A stretch of 64,000 nucleotides of DNA, taken from positions 1,612,001 to 1,676,000 of the forward strand of contig NZ_CP096276.1 in NCBI RefSeq assembly GCF_024662235.1, written 5' to 3'. Position 1 is the stretch's first letter. The number at the start of each line of letters is the position of its first letter. The notes under the pieces are model-generated. The model was not told where the DNA came from. It did not search any database and saw only the letters and a program-made list of their open reading frames with translations. Origin of the DNA: Pimelobacter simplex (lineage in GTDB: Bacteria > Actinomycetota > Actinomycetes > Propionibacteriales > Nocardioidaceae). Positions 15,904-24,487 of the stretch are shown here, one piece after another. The translations under genes and the position numbers were made by a program.

Positions 15904-18033
15904 ATGCGTCCGGTCACCGATCTCGAGCGTCGCGTCGCGCCCTTCCACGTCCAGTCCGACTACCAGCCCTCGGGCGACCAGCCGGCCGCGATCGCCGAGA
16001 TCACCAAGCGGCTCAACGACGGGGTCCAGGACGTCGTCCTGCTGGGCGCGACCGGTACCGGCAAGACGGCGACCGTGGCCTGGGTGGCCGAGCAGGTGCA
16101 GCGTCCGCTGCTCGTGCTCCAGCCCAACAAGACGCTCGCCGCGCAGTTCGCCAACGAGCTGCGCCAGCTCTTCCCGGACAACGCGATCGAGTACTTCGTC
16201 TCGTACTACGACTACTACCAGCCCGAGGCGTACGTCCCCCAGACCGACACCTACATCGAGAAGGACTCCTCGATCAACGAGGAGGTCGAGCGGCTGCGCC
16301 ACTCCGCGACCAACAGCCTGCTCACCCGCCGCGACGTCATCGTGGTCTCGACGGTCTCGTGCATCTACGGCCTCGGCACCCCCCAGGAGTACGTCGACCG
16401 CATGGTCCGCCTCCGCGTGGGCGAGGAGCACGACCGTGACTCGGTGCTGCGCCGCCTGGTCGAGATCCAGTACACCCGCAACGACCTCGCCTTCACCCGC
16501 GGCACCTTCCGGGTGCGCGGCGACACGCTCGAGATCTTCCCGGTCTACGAGGAGCTCGCGGTCCGCATCGAGTTCTTCGGCGACGAGATCGAGCGGCTGA
16601 TGACCCTGCACCCGGTCACCGGCGAGGTGCTCACCGAGGACCAGGAGCTCTACGTCTTCCCGGCCAGCCACTACATCGCGGGCCCCGAGCGCATGGAGCG
16701 CGCGATCAACGGCATCGAGGCCGAGCTCGGCGAGCAGCTCGAGACCTTCGAGAAGCAGGGCAAGATGCTCGAGGCCCAGCGCCTGCGGATGCGCACGACG
16801 TACGACATCGAGATGATGCGCCAGGTCGGCTCCTGCTCGGGCATCGAGAACTACTCGATGCACATGGACGGCCGCTCCCGGGGCAGCGCGCCCAACACGC
16901 TCATCGACTACTTCCCCGAGGACTTCGTGCTCGTCATCGACGAGTCCCACGTCGCCGTACCCCAGGTCGGCGGCATGTACGAGGGCGACATGTCGCGCAA
17001 GCGCAACCTCGTCGAGCACGGCTTCCGCCTGCCGAGCGCGATGGACAACCGCCCGCTGCGCTGGGAGGAGTTCCTCGAGCGGATCGGCCAGACCGTCTAC
17101 CTCTCCGCGACGCCGGGCGACTACGAGCTCGACAAGGTCCAGGGCGACGTCGTCGAGCAGATCATCCGCCCGACCGGGCTGATCGACCCCGAGGTCGTGG
17201 TCAAGCCGACCAAGGGCCAGATCGACGACCTGATCCACGAGATCCGGCTGCGCACCGACAAGGACGAGCGCGTCCTGGTCACCACGCTGACCAAGAAGAT
17301 GTCCGAGGACCTCACCGACTACCTCCTCGACGCCGGCATCCGCACCCGCTACCTGCACTCCGAGGTCGACACCCTCAAGCGCATCGAGCTGCTGCGCGAC
17401 CTGCGCCTGGGCCTGTACGACGTCCTGGTCGGCATCAACCTGCTCCGCGAGGGCCTCGACCTCCCCGAGGTCTCCCTGGTCGCGATCCTCGACGCCGACA
17501 AGGAGGGCTTCCTCCGCTCCGACAAGTCCCTCATCCAGACCATTGGCCGCGCCGCCCGCAACGTCTCGGGCGAGGTCCACATGTACGCCGACAAGATCAC
17601 CCCGTCGATGGAGTCGGCCATCGAGGAGACCAACCGCCGCCGCGCCAAGCAGGTCGCCTACAACGAGGCCCACGGCATCGACCCGCAGCCGCTGCGCAAG
17701 AAGATCGCCGACATCACCGAGATGCTCGCCCGCGAGGACGAGACCACCCAGGAGCTCCTCCAGACCTGGGCCGACGTCGGCCAGAAGGGCCGCGCCGGCG
17801 GCGTCAAGCCCAAGGTCGCCCCGACCCCGCACCTGCGCTCCACCGACATCGGCGGCCACGCGGCCGAGCTGGCCGGGATGCCCAGCAGCGACCTGGCCCA
17901 GCTCATCCAGGACCTGACCGAGCAGATGAAGGCGGCCGCGGCCGAGCTGCAGTTCGAGCTCGCGGCGCGGCTGCGTGACGAGATCGGCGACCTCAAGAAG
18001 GAGCTGCGGCAGATGATGGAAGCGACGAAGTGA
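15904..18033 (+). CDS. uvrB: UvrABC excision nuclease subunit B
   Basis: Damage-verifying helicase of nucleotide excision repair, 709 residues and full length. Walker A is [15 protein letters not shown] near residue 45. The beta-hairpin that inserts between strands is [20 protein letters not shown]. Walker B is VLVIDESHV. The C-terminal helicase motifs include [15 protein letters not shown] and QTIGRAARN. The last 40 residues form the UVR motif that binds UvrC ([20 protein letters not shown]). The ATG at 15904 gives the conserved start before [16 protein letters not shown]. Confidence 0.98.
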   Translation: MRPVTDLERRVAPFHVQSDYQPSGDQPAAIAEITKRLNDGVQDVVLLGATGTGKTATVAWVAEQVQRPLLVLQPNKTLAAQFANELRQLFPDNAIEYFVSYYDYYQPEAYVPQTDTYIEKDSSINEEVERLRHSATNSLLTRRDVIVVSTVSCIYGLGTPQEYVDRMVRLRVGEEHDRDSVLRRLVEIQYTRNDLAFTRGTFRVRGDTLEIFPVYEELAVRIEFFGDEIERLMTLHPVTGEVLTEDQELYVFPASHYIAGPERMERAINGIEAELGEQLETFEKQGKMLEAQRLRMRTTYDIEMMRQVGSCSGIENYSMHMDGRSRGSAPNTLIDYFPEDFVLVIDESHVAVPQVGGMYEGDMSRKRNLVEHGFRLPSAMDNRPLRWEEFLERIGQTVYLSATPGDYELDKVQGDVVEQIIRPTGLIDPEVVVKPTKGQIDDLIHEIRLRTDKDERVLVTTLTKKMSEDLTDYLLDAGIRTRYLHSEVDTLKRIELLRDLRLGLYDVLVGINLLREGLDLPEVSLVAILDADKEGFLRSDKSLIQTIGRAARNVSGEVHMYADKITPSMESAIEETNRRRAKQVAYNEAHGIDPQPLRKKIADITEMLAREDETTQELLQTWADVGQKGRAGGVKPKVAPTPHLRSTDIGGHAAELAGMPSSDLAQLIQDLTEQMKAAAAELQFELAARLRDEIGDLKKELRQMMEATK

Positions 18034-18130
18034 GGAGCGAATGCCGGCCGAGGAACGAGGCCGAGTGTTCGCGACGAGCGAGGAGCTGTGCGAGCGAAGC
18101 GAGCACCGGCGACCAAGTGAGGAGGGCCCG
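18034..18130. other. Intergenic stretch with GCGAGC/GAGCGA low-complexity repeats
   Basis: The 97 bp between uvrB and the VOC gene is made of GAGCGA/GCGAGG-like short repeats, including the direct repeat GCGAGC-GAA-GCGAGC at about 18094-18108. An in-frame upward extension of the VOC gene through it is possible but gives a sequence unlike that family. No promoter or terminator was recognised. Confidence 0.4.
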
Positions 18131-18568
18131 ATGAGCACCGTGCGCGAGGTCCAGGTGACCTTCGACTGCGCCGACCCCCGCGCCCTCTCGGAGTTCTGGA
18201 ACGAGGTGCTCGGCTACGTCCTGCCGCCGCCCCCGCCGGGCTTCGCCGACTGGGACGCCTTCCGCGCCTCGCTGCCGCCCGAGCTGCGCAACAGCGCCTC
18301 GGCCTGCATCGACCCTGACGGGGCCGGCCCGCGGATCTTCTTCCAGCGGGTCCCCGAGGGCAAGGGCGCCAAGAACCGGGTCCACCTCGACGTCCGGGCC
18401 GCACCCGGCCTGGCCGGTGACGAGCGGATGGCGGCGCTCGAGGCCGAGGCCGCGCGCCTGGTCGCCCTGGGGGCGAGCCGGGTCGAGCGGCACGAGCCGG
18501 CGCCGCCGATGGGTGCCGGGCACCTCGTGATGCAGGACCCCGAGGGCAACGAGTTCTGCTTGGACTGA
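18131..18568 (+). CDS. VOC family (glyoxalase/bleomycin-resistance fold) protein
   Basis: Protein of 145 residues with a paired beta-alpha-beta-beta-beta fold. It has N-terminal VQVTFDCADPRALSEFWNEV, then KNRVHLDVRA, and C-terminal MQDPEGNEFCLD, which are typical positions for the fold's metal-binding His and Glu. It matches the 'VOC family / glyoxalase-like' group common in actinobacteria, whose substrates are mostly unknown. ATG 18131 is preceded by GAGGAGGG. It converges with the ion channel gene. Confidence 0.8.
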   Translation: MSTVREVQVTFDCADPRALSEFWNEVLGYVLPPPPPGFADWDAFRASLPPELRNSASACIDPDGAGPRIFFQRVPEGKGAKNRVHLDVRAAPGLAGDERMAALEAEAARLVALGASRVERHEPAPPMGAGHLVMQDPEGNEFCLD

Positions 18569-18605
18569 GCGCGCCGCGCCGCGCTGCCGGCCTGGCGCCT
18601 CAGCC

Positions 18606-19295
18606 CTAGTCCCGGCGCCGCGCGCTGAGCCCGACCAGCCGGGCGACCACGAGCGCGACGTAGAAGACGCCCGCGACCTGCTCGACCATCACCAGCGATC
18701 GCGCGTGCGCGAGCACCGGGTAGACGTCGGAGAGCCCGACGCTGGTCATCGCGGTGAAGGACAGGAAGAGCAGCTCGAACCAGTCCAGGGGCACCGCGCC
18801 CGTCGGGCTGGTGTAGCTGATGAACGCGCCCGGCCAGAGCACCTGGGCGGCGGCGTACAGGTAGGCGAAGCCCCAGGCGACCACGGTGAAGGCCGCGCCG
18901 GTGGCGAAGAGCTCGTCGCGGGTGACCTTGTCGTCGTGGAACAGGTAGCGGATCAGCGCGTAGGAGACGAAGAAGTAGAACGGCGCGTGGAAGACCGCTG
19001 AGGCCAGGACGATGCCGTCGCTGTCGGGCTGGAAGGCCTCGGCGACGGTCAGCACCACCGCCGGTACGCCGAGCAGCAGGGCGACCCACGTCAGCGCCGG
19101 CGTACGACGCACCGCGGCCACCGCGGCGAGCAGCACCAGCAGCTGGAAGACGCCCGCGAACGCGAGGCCCAGGTCGGATCCCTGGAGCGCCGGGTAGGCC
19201 AGGACGACGAGCAGCTGGGCGCCCAGGAGCACTCCGGAGGGGTGCCGGCCGAGGGCCGCGAGCGGGCGGGGGAGACGGTCGGCGGCGGTCGGCAC
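18606..19295 (-). CDS. Potassium-channel-like membrane protein (Ion_trans_2)
   Basis: Membrane protein of about 229 residues with some six hydrophobic segments. A pore loop (LFLSFTAMTSVGLSDVYPV) resembles a K+ channel filter (TxxTxGxxD), but with TSVGLSD in place of TVGYGD. The last helix after the pore (LVMVEQVAGVFYVALVVARL) fits an M2 helix. No cytoplasmic RCK domain follows. I chose the GTG at 19295; other in-frame starts upstream would enter the KstR-boxed promoter. Conducted ion and gating are unknown. Confidence 0.72.
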   Translation of the reverse strand: MPTAADRLPRPLAALGRHPSGVLLGAQLLVVLAYPALQGSDLGLAFAGVFQLLVLLAAVAAVRRTPALTWVALLLGVPAVVLTVAEAFQPDSDGIVLASAVFHAPFYFFVSYALIRYLFHDDKVTRDELFATGAAFTVVAWGFAYLYAAAQVLWPGAFISYTSPTGAVPLDWFELLFLSFTAMTSVGLSDVYPVLAHARSLVMVEQVAGVFYVALVVARLVGLSARRRD

Positions 19296-19403
19296 CTGCC
19301 GATCGTAGGTCCGGTGGGGCGTGACCCGGGCCACGCGCGCGCCGTTGAGGGTGTGGAGGGAGTGATCGGCGCCACTTCTCGGACATGTCGTGTCGGTCAC
19401 AAC

Positions 19404-19417
19404 GAGAACGTGTTCTA
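19404..19417. promoter_or_regulatory. KstR operator before the mce4-like operon
   Basis: GAGAACGTGTTCTA matches the KstR consensus TnnAACnnGTTnnA at all fixed positions but the first. The inner AGAAC/GTTCT arms are a perfect inverted repeat. It overlaps a strong -10-like TAATAT (19416-19421), so repressor binding would block the promoter of yrbE4A-mce4. A kstR gene is present in this window. Confidence 0.78.
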
Positions 19418-19479
19418 ATATCGCGAAAGCTCGTAGCGAGCCGCGGGGACACATGGGAGCTGGGGAGAGGAGACGGCGC

Positions 19480-20253
19480 GTGGCGTTCAACGCCGTATCG
19501 ATCGTGCGTGGCCCTGGCGAGATCGCGCTGATGGTGGTCGAGGTCACCAAGCGGATCCTGACCCGCCCGTTCCAGTTCCGGGAGTTCCTCGAGCAGGCGT
19601 GGTTCGTCACGAGCGTGACGCTCGTGCCGACGATCATGGTCTCGATCCCGTTCGGCGCGGTCATCTCGCTCCAGGTCGGCAACCTGACCGGACAGCTCGG
19701 CGCGCAGTCCTTCGCCGGCGCGACCGCGGTGCTCGCCACCGTGCGGGAGGCGGCGCCGATGGCGGCGGCGATGATCATCGCCGGTGCCGCCGGATCGGCG
19801 ATCTGCTCCGACCTCGGCGCGCGCAAGATCCGCGAGGAGATCGACGCCATGGAGGTGCTGGGCATCGATCCGCTCGAACGCCTGGTCGCCCCGCGCGTGG
19901 TGGCCACGATGTTCGTCGCGCTGATGATCAACGGCATCGTGATCGGCACCGGCATCGGCGGCGGCTACTTCTTCACCGTCATCGTCCAGGGCGGCTCGGC
20001 CGGCGCCTTCCTCTCCTCGTTCACCGCGCTCGCCTCGCTGCCCGACCTCTACATCGCGATGGTCAAGGCGCTCATCTTCGGCTGGCTGGCCGCGATCATC
20101 GGGGCCTACAAGGGCCTCAACGCCGGTGGCGGTCCGAGCGGTGTGGGCCGCGCGGTCAACGAGTCGGTGATCATCGCGTTCATGGCGCTGTTCTTCCTCA
20201 ACGCCGTGATCACCGCGATCTACTTCCAGATCTCCCCGCCGGCGGGCCTCTGA
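19480..20253 (+). CDS. yrbE4A: MlaE/YrbE-family ABC permease A of the mce4-like operon
   Basis: Permease half of the putative steroid importer, 257 residues. It has the MlaE cytoplasmic motif DLGARKIREEIDAMEVLGI and the C-terminal YKGLNAGGGPSGVGRAVNES segment. I chose the GTG at 19480 with ribosome site GGAGAGGAG ahead; an ATG 27 bp upstream is the alternative. It lies 62 bp downstream of a KstR box, the arrangement of the cholesterol-import mce4 operon of M. tuberculosis. The numbering '4' rests on this regulatory context. Confidence 0.9.
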   Translation: MAFNAVSIVRGPGEIALMVVEVTKRILTRPFQFREFLEQAWFVTSVTLVPTIMVSIPFGAVISLQVGNLTGQLGAQSFAGATAVLATVREAAPMAAAMIIAGAAGSAICSDLGARKIREEIDAMEVLGIDPLERLVAPRVVATMFVALMINGIVIGTGIGGGYFFTVIVQGGSAGAFLSSFTALASLPDLYIAMVKALIFGWLAAIIGAYKGLNAGGGPSGVGRAVNESVIIAFMALFFLNAVITAIYFQISPPAGL

Positions 20254-21092
20254 TGGCCGCCGTCAGCGAGCTCGTCGGCGACGCCTACAAGAGCGGCCGC
20301 GGCACCCTCGAGGGGTACGGCGACCAGCTGCTCTTCTACCTCAAGGCACTCTCGTGGGTGCCCCGGGCGATCCGGCGCTACCCCCGCGAGATCACCAACA
20401 CGCTCGCCGAGGTCGCCTTCGGCGCCGGCGGCCTGAGCCTGATCCTCGGCTCGGTGGGCGTCATCGCGTTCATGGCGTTCTTCGCCGGGACCGAGGTCGG
20501 CATCCAGGGCTACGCCTCGCTGAGCCAGATCGGCGTCGCGAAGTTCAGCGCGTTCATCTCGGCGTACTTCAACACCCGCGAGGTGGCGCCGCTGGTCTCC
20601 TCGATCGCGCTCGCCGCGACGGTGGGCTGCGGCTACACCGCCCGCCTGGGCGCGATGCGGATCTCCGAGGAGATCGACGCGCTCGAGGTGATGGGCATCC
20701 CGTCGCTGCCGTTCCTGGTGACGACCCGGATGGTGGCGGCGTTCATCGCGGTCATCCCGCTCTACATCGTGGCGCTGCTGGCGTCGTACCTGTCGCCGCG
20801 GCTGATCGTGACCTACATCTACGGTCAGTCCGCCGGCACCTACGACCACTACTTCCTGCAGTTCCTGCCACCCATCGACATGCTGTGGTCGTTCTTCAAG
20901 CTGCTGTTCCTCGCCGTCGCGGTGATCCTCATCCACTGCTACTACGGCTATACCGCCTCGGGCGGACCGGCCGGCGTGGGCCGTGCGGTCGGCAAGGCCA
21001 TCCGGACGAGCATCGTCACGATCGTCGTCGCGGACTTCTTCCTCAGCTTCGCGATCTGGGGCTCGACCACCACCGTCCGGATCACGGGGTGA
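20253..21092 (+). CDS. yrbE4B: MlaE/YrbE-family ABC permease B of the mce4-like operon
   Basis: Second permease, 279 residues. It has motif SEEIDALEVMGIPSLPFLV and the C-terminal GGPAGVGRAVGKAIRTSIV segment, with the hydrophobic helices expected of MlaE proteins. The ATG at 20253 overlaps the previous stop by 1 bp (TGATG), exactly as in operon 1. The first mce gene starts 7 bp after its stop. Confidence 0.9.
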   Translation: MAAVSELVGDAYKSGRGTLEGYGDQLLFYLKALSWVPRAIRRYPREITNTLAEVAFGAGGLSLILGSVGVIAFMAFFAGTEVGIQGYASLSQIGVAKFSAFISAYFNTREVAPLVSSIALAATVGCGYTARLGAMRISEEIDALEVMGIPSLPFLVTTRMVAAFIAVIPLYIVALLASYLSPRLIVTYIYGQSAGTYDHYFLQFLPPIDMLWSFFKLLFLAVAVILIHCYYGYTASGGPAGVGRAVGKAIRTSIVTIVVADFFLSFAIWGSTTTVRITG

Positions 21093-21099
21093 CGCGCCG

Positions 21100-22425
21100 A
21101 TGCTGGTGAACATCCATCACGACAGCGCCAAGGAGCACAACCGGCTCCTCGTCGCCGGAGTCGTCTTCCTGAGCGTGCTCGCGCTGCTCATGTGGCTCTC
21201 GATCGCGATCTACAACAAGACCTTCGACAGCGTCACGACCGTCAAGGTCAAGGCCGACCGGGCCGGTCTACAGCTCGCCAAGTTCGGCGACGTGCGGATC
21301 AACGGCGTGCTCGTCGGCCGCGTCGACAAGATCGACCAGGACGGCGAGGAGGCCGAGATCACGCTCGCGCTCGACCCCGACGCCGCCAAGAAGATCCCGT
21401 CCAATATCGGCGTCCACATCGTGCCGACCACGCTCTTCGGCCAGAAGTTCGTCGCGCTCATCCGCCCAGACGGCGACGTGGCGCGACCGCTGAAGGACGG
21501 CGACGTCATCCCGTCCGACCGGGTCGAGACCAACGTCGAGCTGAGCCGGGTGCTCGCCGACCTGTTCCCGCTGCTCCAGGCGGTCCAGCCGGCCGACCTC
21601 AACGCCACGCTGCACGCGCTGGCGACCGCGCTCGAGGGGCGTGGTGAGGACCTCGGCAAGACGATGGACCAGCTCGGCGACTACATCGGCAAGATCGAGG
21701 ACCACCTGCCGACCCTGCGCAAGGACCTCCAGGCGCTGGCCGAGGTCGCCGACGCCTACGACATGGCGGCGCCCGACCTGCTCGACGTCCTCGACAACGT
21801 CACGGTCACCAGCAAGACCATCACCGAGAAGGCCGCCGACCTCGACGTCTTCTTCTCCGACCTGACCGGGTTGGCGAACACCTCGACGCGGCTGCTCGGC
21901 GACAACGAGCAGAACCTCATCCGGATGGGCCAGGTCACCGCCCCGGTGGTCGGCCTGCTCGCGGAGTACTCCCCGGAGTTCCCCTGCCTGATCCGCGGTG
22001 CGGCCAACTACGAGCCGATCCTGTCCAAGACCTTCGAGGGCGGCTGGGTCAAGCAGTACATCGAGTTCTTCAACCCGCAGTTCCGCCCCTACGACGAGCG
22101 CGACCTCCCCGAGTACGGCGAGGTCGGCCACGGTCCGTGGTGCGCCGGACTGCCCAAGTTCACCATCCCCGGTACGCCGAACCCGCTCGACCAGGGCTCG
22201 GACATCGACGAGAAGGGCGGCTTCTCGCCGCTGCCGCTCCAGGGACTGCTCGGCCGCCCGACCGCCGGCGGCGCCATCGACAGCGGGTACGCCGGCAGCG
22301 AGGCCGAGCAGCGCGTGGTCAACGCGATGCTGGCCGGTGAGAGCGGTCGCGCGCCGGAGACCTACGGCGCCCTCGGGTCGCTGCTCTACGGCCCGGTCGT
22401 GCGCGAGGGGAAGGCAGCCGGATGA
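21100..22425 (+). CDS. mce4A: MCE family protein A of the mce4-like operon
   Basis: Mce subunit of 441 residues: N-terminal anchor helix (LLVAGVVFLSVLALLMWLSI), MCE domain (GDVRINGVLVGRVDKI; LFGQKFVALI), a long helical tunnel-forming region, and a C-terminal cysteine-containing domain (FPCLIRGAANYEPIL, GPWCAGLPKF). The A protein of operon 1 lacks this C-terminal domain. ATG at 21100; in-frame codons upstream lie inside yrbE4B. The stop overlaps mce4B by 4 bp. Confidence 0.9.
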   Translation: MLVNIHHDSAKEHNRLLVAGVVFLSVLALLMWLSIAIYNKTFDSVTTVKVKADRAGLQLAKFGDVRINGVLVGRVDKIDQDGEEAEITLALDPDAAKKIPSNIGVHIVPTTLFGQKFVALIRPDGDVARPLKDGDVIPSDRVETNVELSRVLADLFPLLQAVQPADLNATLHALATALEGRGEDLGKTMDQLGDYIGKIEDHLPTLRKDLQALAEVADAYDMAAPDLLDVLDNVTVTSKTITEKAADLDVFFSDLTGLANTSTRLLGDNEQNLIRMGQVTAPVVGLLAEYSPEFPCLIRGAANYEPILSKTFEGGWVKQYIEFFNPQFRPYDERDLPEYGEVGHGPWCAGLPKFTIPGTPNPLDQGSDIDEKGGFSPLPLQGLLGRPTAGGAIDSGYAGSEAEQRVVNAMLAGESGRAPETYGALGSLLYGPVVREGKAAG

Positions 22426-23501
22426 GCAACAGCCGCAACGCCACGACGATCTCGGCGGCGATCAAGCTCGCCGTGTTCACCGTCGTCTCGGTGCTGGTCA
22501 CCGGTCTGCTCGCCGTCATCATGGGCAATGTCGGCTTCGGCGACCGCAACCAGTACCAGGCGATCTTCGCCAACGCCACGATGCTCGAGAAGGGCGACGA
22601 CGTCCGCGTCGCGGGCGTCAACGTCGGCGAGGTCAAGAAGGTCGAGCACTACCGGCGCACGATGGCCAAGGTGACCTTCAAGGTCGACGCGGGGGTCAAG
22701 CTGACCACCGCCTCGCTGGCCAAGATCCGCTTCCTCAACCTGGTCGGCGACCGCTACATGGCGCTGGAGCAGGGGAGCGGCGGCAAGGACGCCGAGGCGC
22801 TGGCCGACGGCGCGACCATCCCGGCCGACAACACCGAGCCGGCGCTCGACCTGACCGTCCTCTTCGACGGCTTCAAGCCGCTGTTCGCCGCGCTGACGCC
22901 CGACCAGGTCAACGAGCTGAGCATGAACCTGGTCCAGGTGCTCCAGGGTGAGGGCGGCACGGTCAAGAGCCTGCTCGACCACACCGCCTCGCTGACCTCG
23001 GCGCTCGCCGACCGCGACCAGCTCATCGGCGACGTGATCACCAACCTCAGCCAGACGCTGAGCACGGTCAACGACCGCCACCAGCAGCTGAGCACGCTCA
23101 TCGTCGAGCTCAAGGACTGGATGACCGACCTCGCCAAGGACCGCGACACCATCGGCTCCTCGCTCGACAACATCTCCGAGCTGACCGTGACCGTCGCCGA
23201 CCTGCTGCGCCGGGGCCGGCCGCTGGTCAAGGAGGACATCGCCGCGCTGCGCGCGCTCTCCAAGCTCCTCAACAAGAAGGAGAACCGGGAAAACCTGGCC
23301 GAGCTCCTCGACCGGATGCCGGAGACGATGACCGACCAGACCCGGACCGGCACCTACGGGTCCTGGTACCAGTACTACGTCTGCGGTGTCTCCGCCCGGA
23401 TCCGGCTCCCGCTGATCGCGAACCTGCCGATCATCAAGGAGATCCAGGAGTACATCACCAAGTTCCAGTTCCGCTCGACCGCCCCGAGGTGCCGCCGATG
23501 A
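22422..23501 (+). CDS. mce4B: MCE family protein B of the mce4-like operon
   Basis: Mce subunit of 359 residues with an N-terminal anchor helix (LAVFTVVSVLVTGLLAVIM), an MCE domain (KGDDVRVAGVNVGEVKKV; LNLVGDRYMAL), a helical region and the B-type tail YVCGVSARIRLPLIANLP. Overlaps both neighbours by 4 bp (ATGA), so the six subunits are translated in a coupled way. Confidence 0.9.
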   Translation: MSNSRNATTISAAIKLAVFTVVSVLVTGLLAVIMGNVGFGDRNQYQAIFANATMLEKGDDVRVAGVNVGEVKKVEHYRRTMAKVTFKVDAGVKLTTASLAKIRFLNLVGDRYMALEQGSGGKDAEALADGATIPADNTEPALDLTVLFDGFKPLFAALTPDQVNELSMNLVQVLQGEGGTVKSLLDHTASLTSALADRDQLIGDVITNLSQTLSTVNDRHQQLSTLIVELKDWMTDLAKDRDTIGSSLDNISELTVTVADLLRRGRPLVKEDIAALRALSKLLNKKENRENLAELLDRMPETMTDQTRTGTYGSWYQYYVCGVSARIRLPLIANLPIIKEIQEYITKFQFRSTAPRCRR

Positions 23502-24487
23502 GCCGCGACAGCGACGCCCGCGACGCCCGGATCATCCGGCTCGGCGTGATCACCCTGGTGGTGATGGCGCTGGTCTCGGCGGCGACCTTCAACCTCGGCA
23601 AGTTCCCCGGCTTCCGCGGGACGACGTACTACGCGGAGTTCAGCGACGCCAGCGGCATCCACAAGGGCAATATCGTCCAGGTCGGCGGCATCCGCGCCGG
23701 CCGGGTGAGCGCGGTCGACCTGGCGGGGGACCGGGTCAAGGTGAAGTTCGAGATCGACGGGGACGTCGACTTCGGGCCCGACAGCCACGCCTCGATCGAG
23801 GTGCTCAACCTGCTCGGTGAGAAGTACCTCGACCTCCAGCCGGTCGGCAAGGGCCAGCTCGCCGACGGGGGCACGATCCCGATGGACCGGACCAAGGCCG
23901 CCTACGACATCGTCGGCGTCTTCGGCGACCTGACCACGACGACCGAGGAGATCGACACCGAGCAGCTCTCCCGGGCGCTCGACACGGTGGCCGACACGCT
24001 CGACGTCTCGGCGCCCGAGATCCAGGCCTCCTTCGACGGCATCTCCCGGCTCTCGCGCAGCGTCGCGGCGCGCGACGCCGAGATCCAGACGCTCTTCGAG
24101 AGCTCGAAGCAGGTCAGCAAGGTGCTCGCCGACCGCAGCGACGACATCGTCGACCTGATGAAGAGCAGCGACCTGGTCTTCCAGGAGCTGACCAAGCGCA
24201 AGGCCGCCGTGCACGACCTGCTGGTCAACGCCCGCTCGCTCGCGGTCGAGCTGCGCGGGGTGGTCAAGGACAACGAGAAGCAGATCGCGCCGGCGCTCGC
24301 CGAGGTCGACGGCCTGGTCTCGTTCCTGGTCTCGAAGAAGCAGAAGATCAAGGAGACGCTCGCCGCGCTCGGCCCCTACGTGTCCATCCTCAGCAACATC
24401 ATCGGTACCGGCCCCTGGTTCGACGCGTACGCCGCGAACCTCCTGGCGCTGCCCACCGGTGAGTTCGTGCCCGGGTTCCAGGGGTGA
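23498..24487 (+). CDS. mce4C: MCE family protein C of the mce4-like operon
   Basis: Mce subunit of 329 residues: anchor helix (LGVITLVVMALVSAATFNL), MCE domain (HKGNIVQVGGIRAGRV; LLGEKYLDLQPVG), coiled helical region and the C-type tail GTGPWFDAYAANLLALP. The ATG at 23498 overlaps the previous stop as ATGA and is preferred to codons 9 bp upstream. Confidence 0.9.
   Translation: MSRDSDARDARIIRLGVITLVVMALVSAATFNLGKFPGFRGTTYYAEFSDASGIHKGNIVQVGGIRAGRVSAVDLAGDRVKVKFEIDGDVDFGPDSHASIEVLNLLGEKYLDLQPVGKGQLADGGTIPMDRTKAAYDIVGVFGDLTTTTEEIDTEQLSRALDTVADTLDVSAPEIQASFDGISRLSRSVAARDAEIQTLFESSKQVSKVLADRSDDIVDLMKSSDLVFQELTKRKAAVHDLLVNARSLAVELRGVVKDNEKQIAPALAEVDGLVSFLVSKKQKIKETLAALGPYVSILSNIIGTGPWFDAYAANLLALPTGEFVPGFQG

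Noticed and set aside
15262..18138. Long open frame (958 codons) on the minus strand opposite uvrB
   Set aside because: It is the antisense shadow of uvrB and the CMD gene. Its sequence is Val/Leu/Asp/Gly-rich with no motif, as expected from GC-rich codon bias.
18569..18605. Possible terminator between the VOC gene and the ion channel (GC-rich imperfect repeat)
   Set aside because: The repeat GAGCGC/GCGCCTC is imperfect and the gap is only 37 bp; not distinct from background composition.
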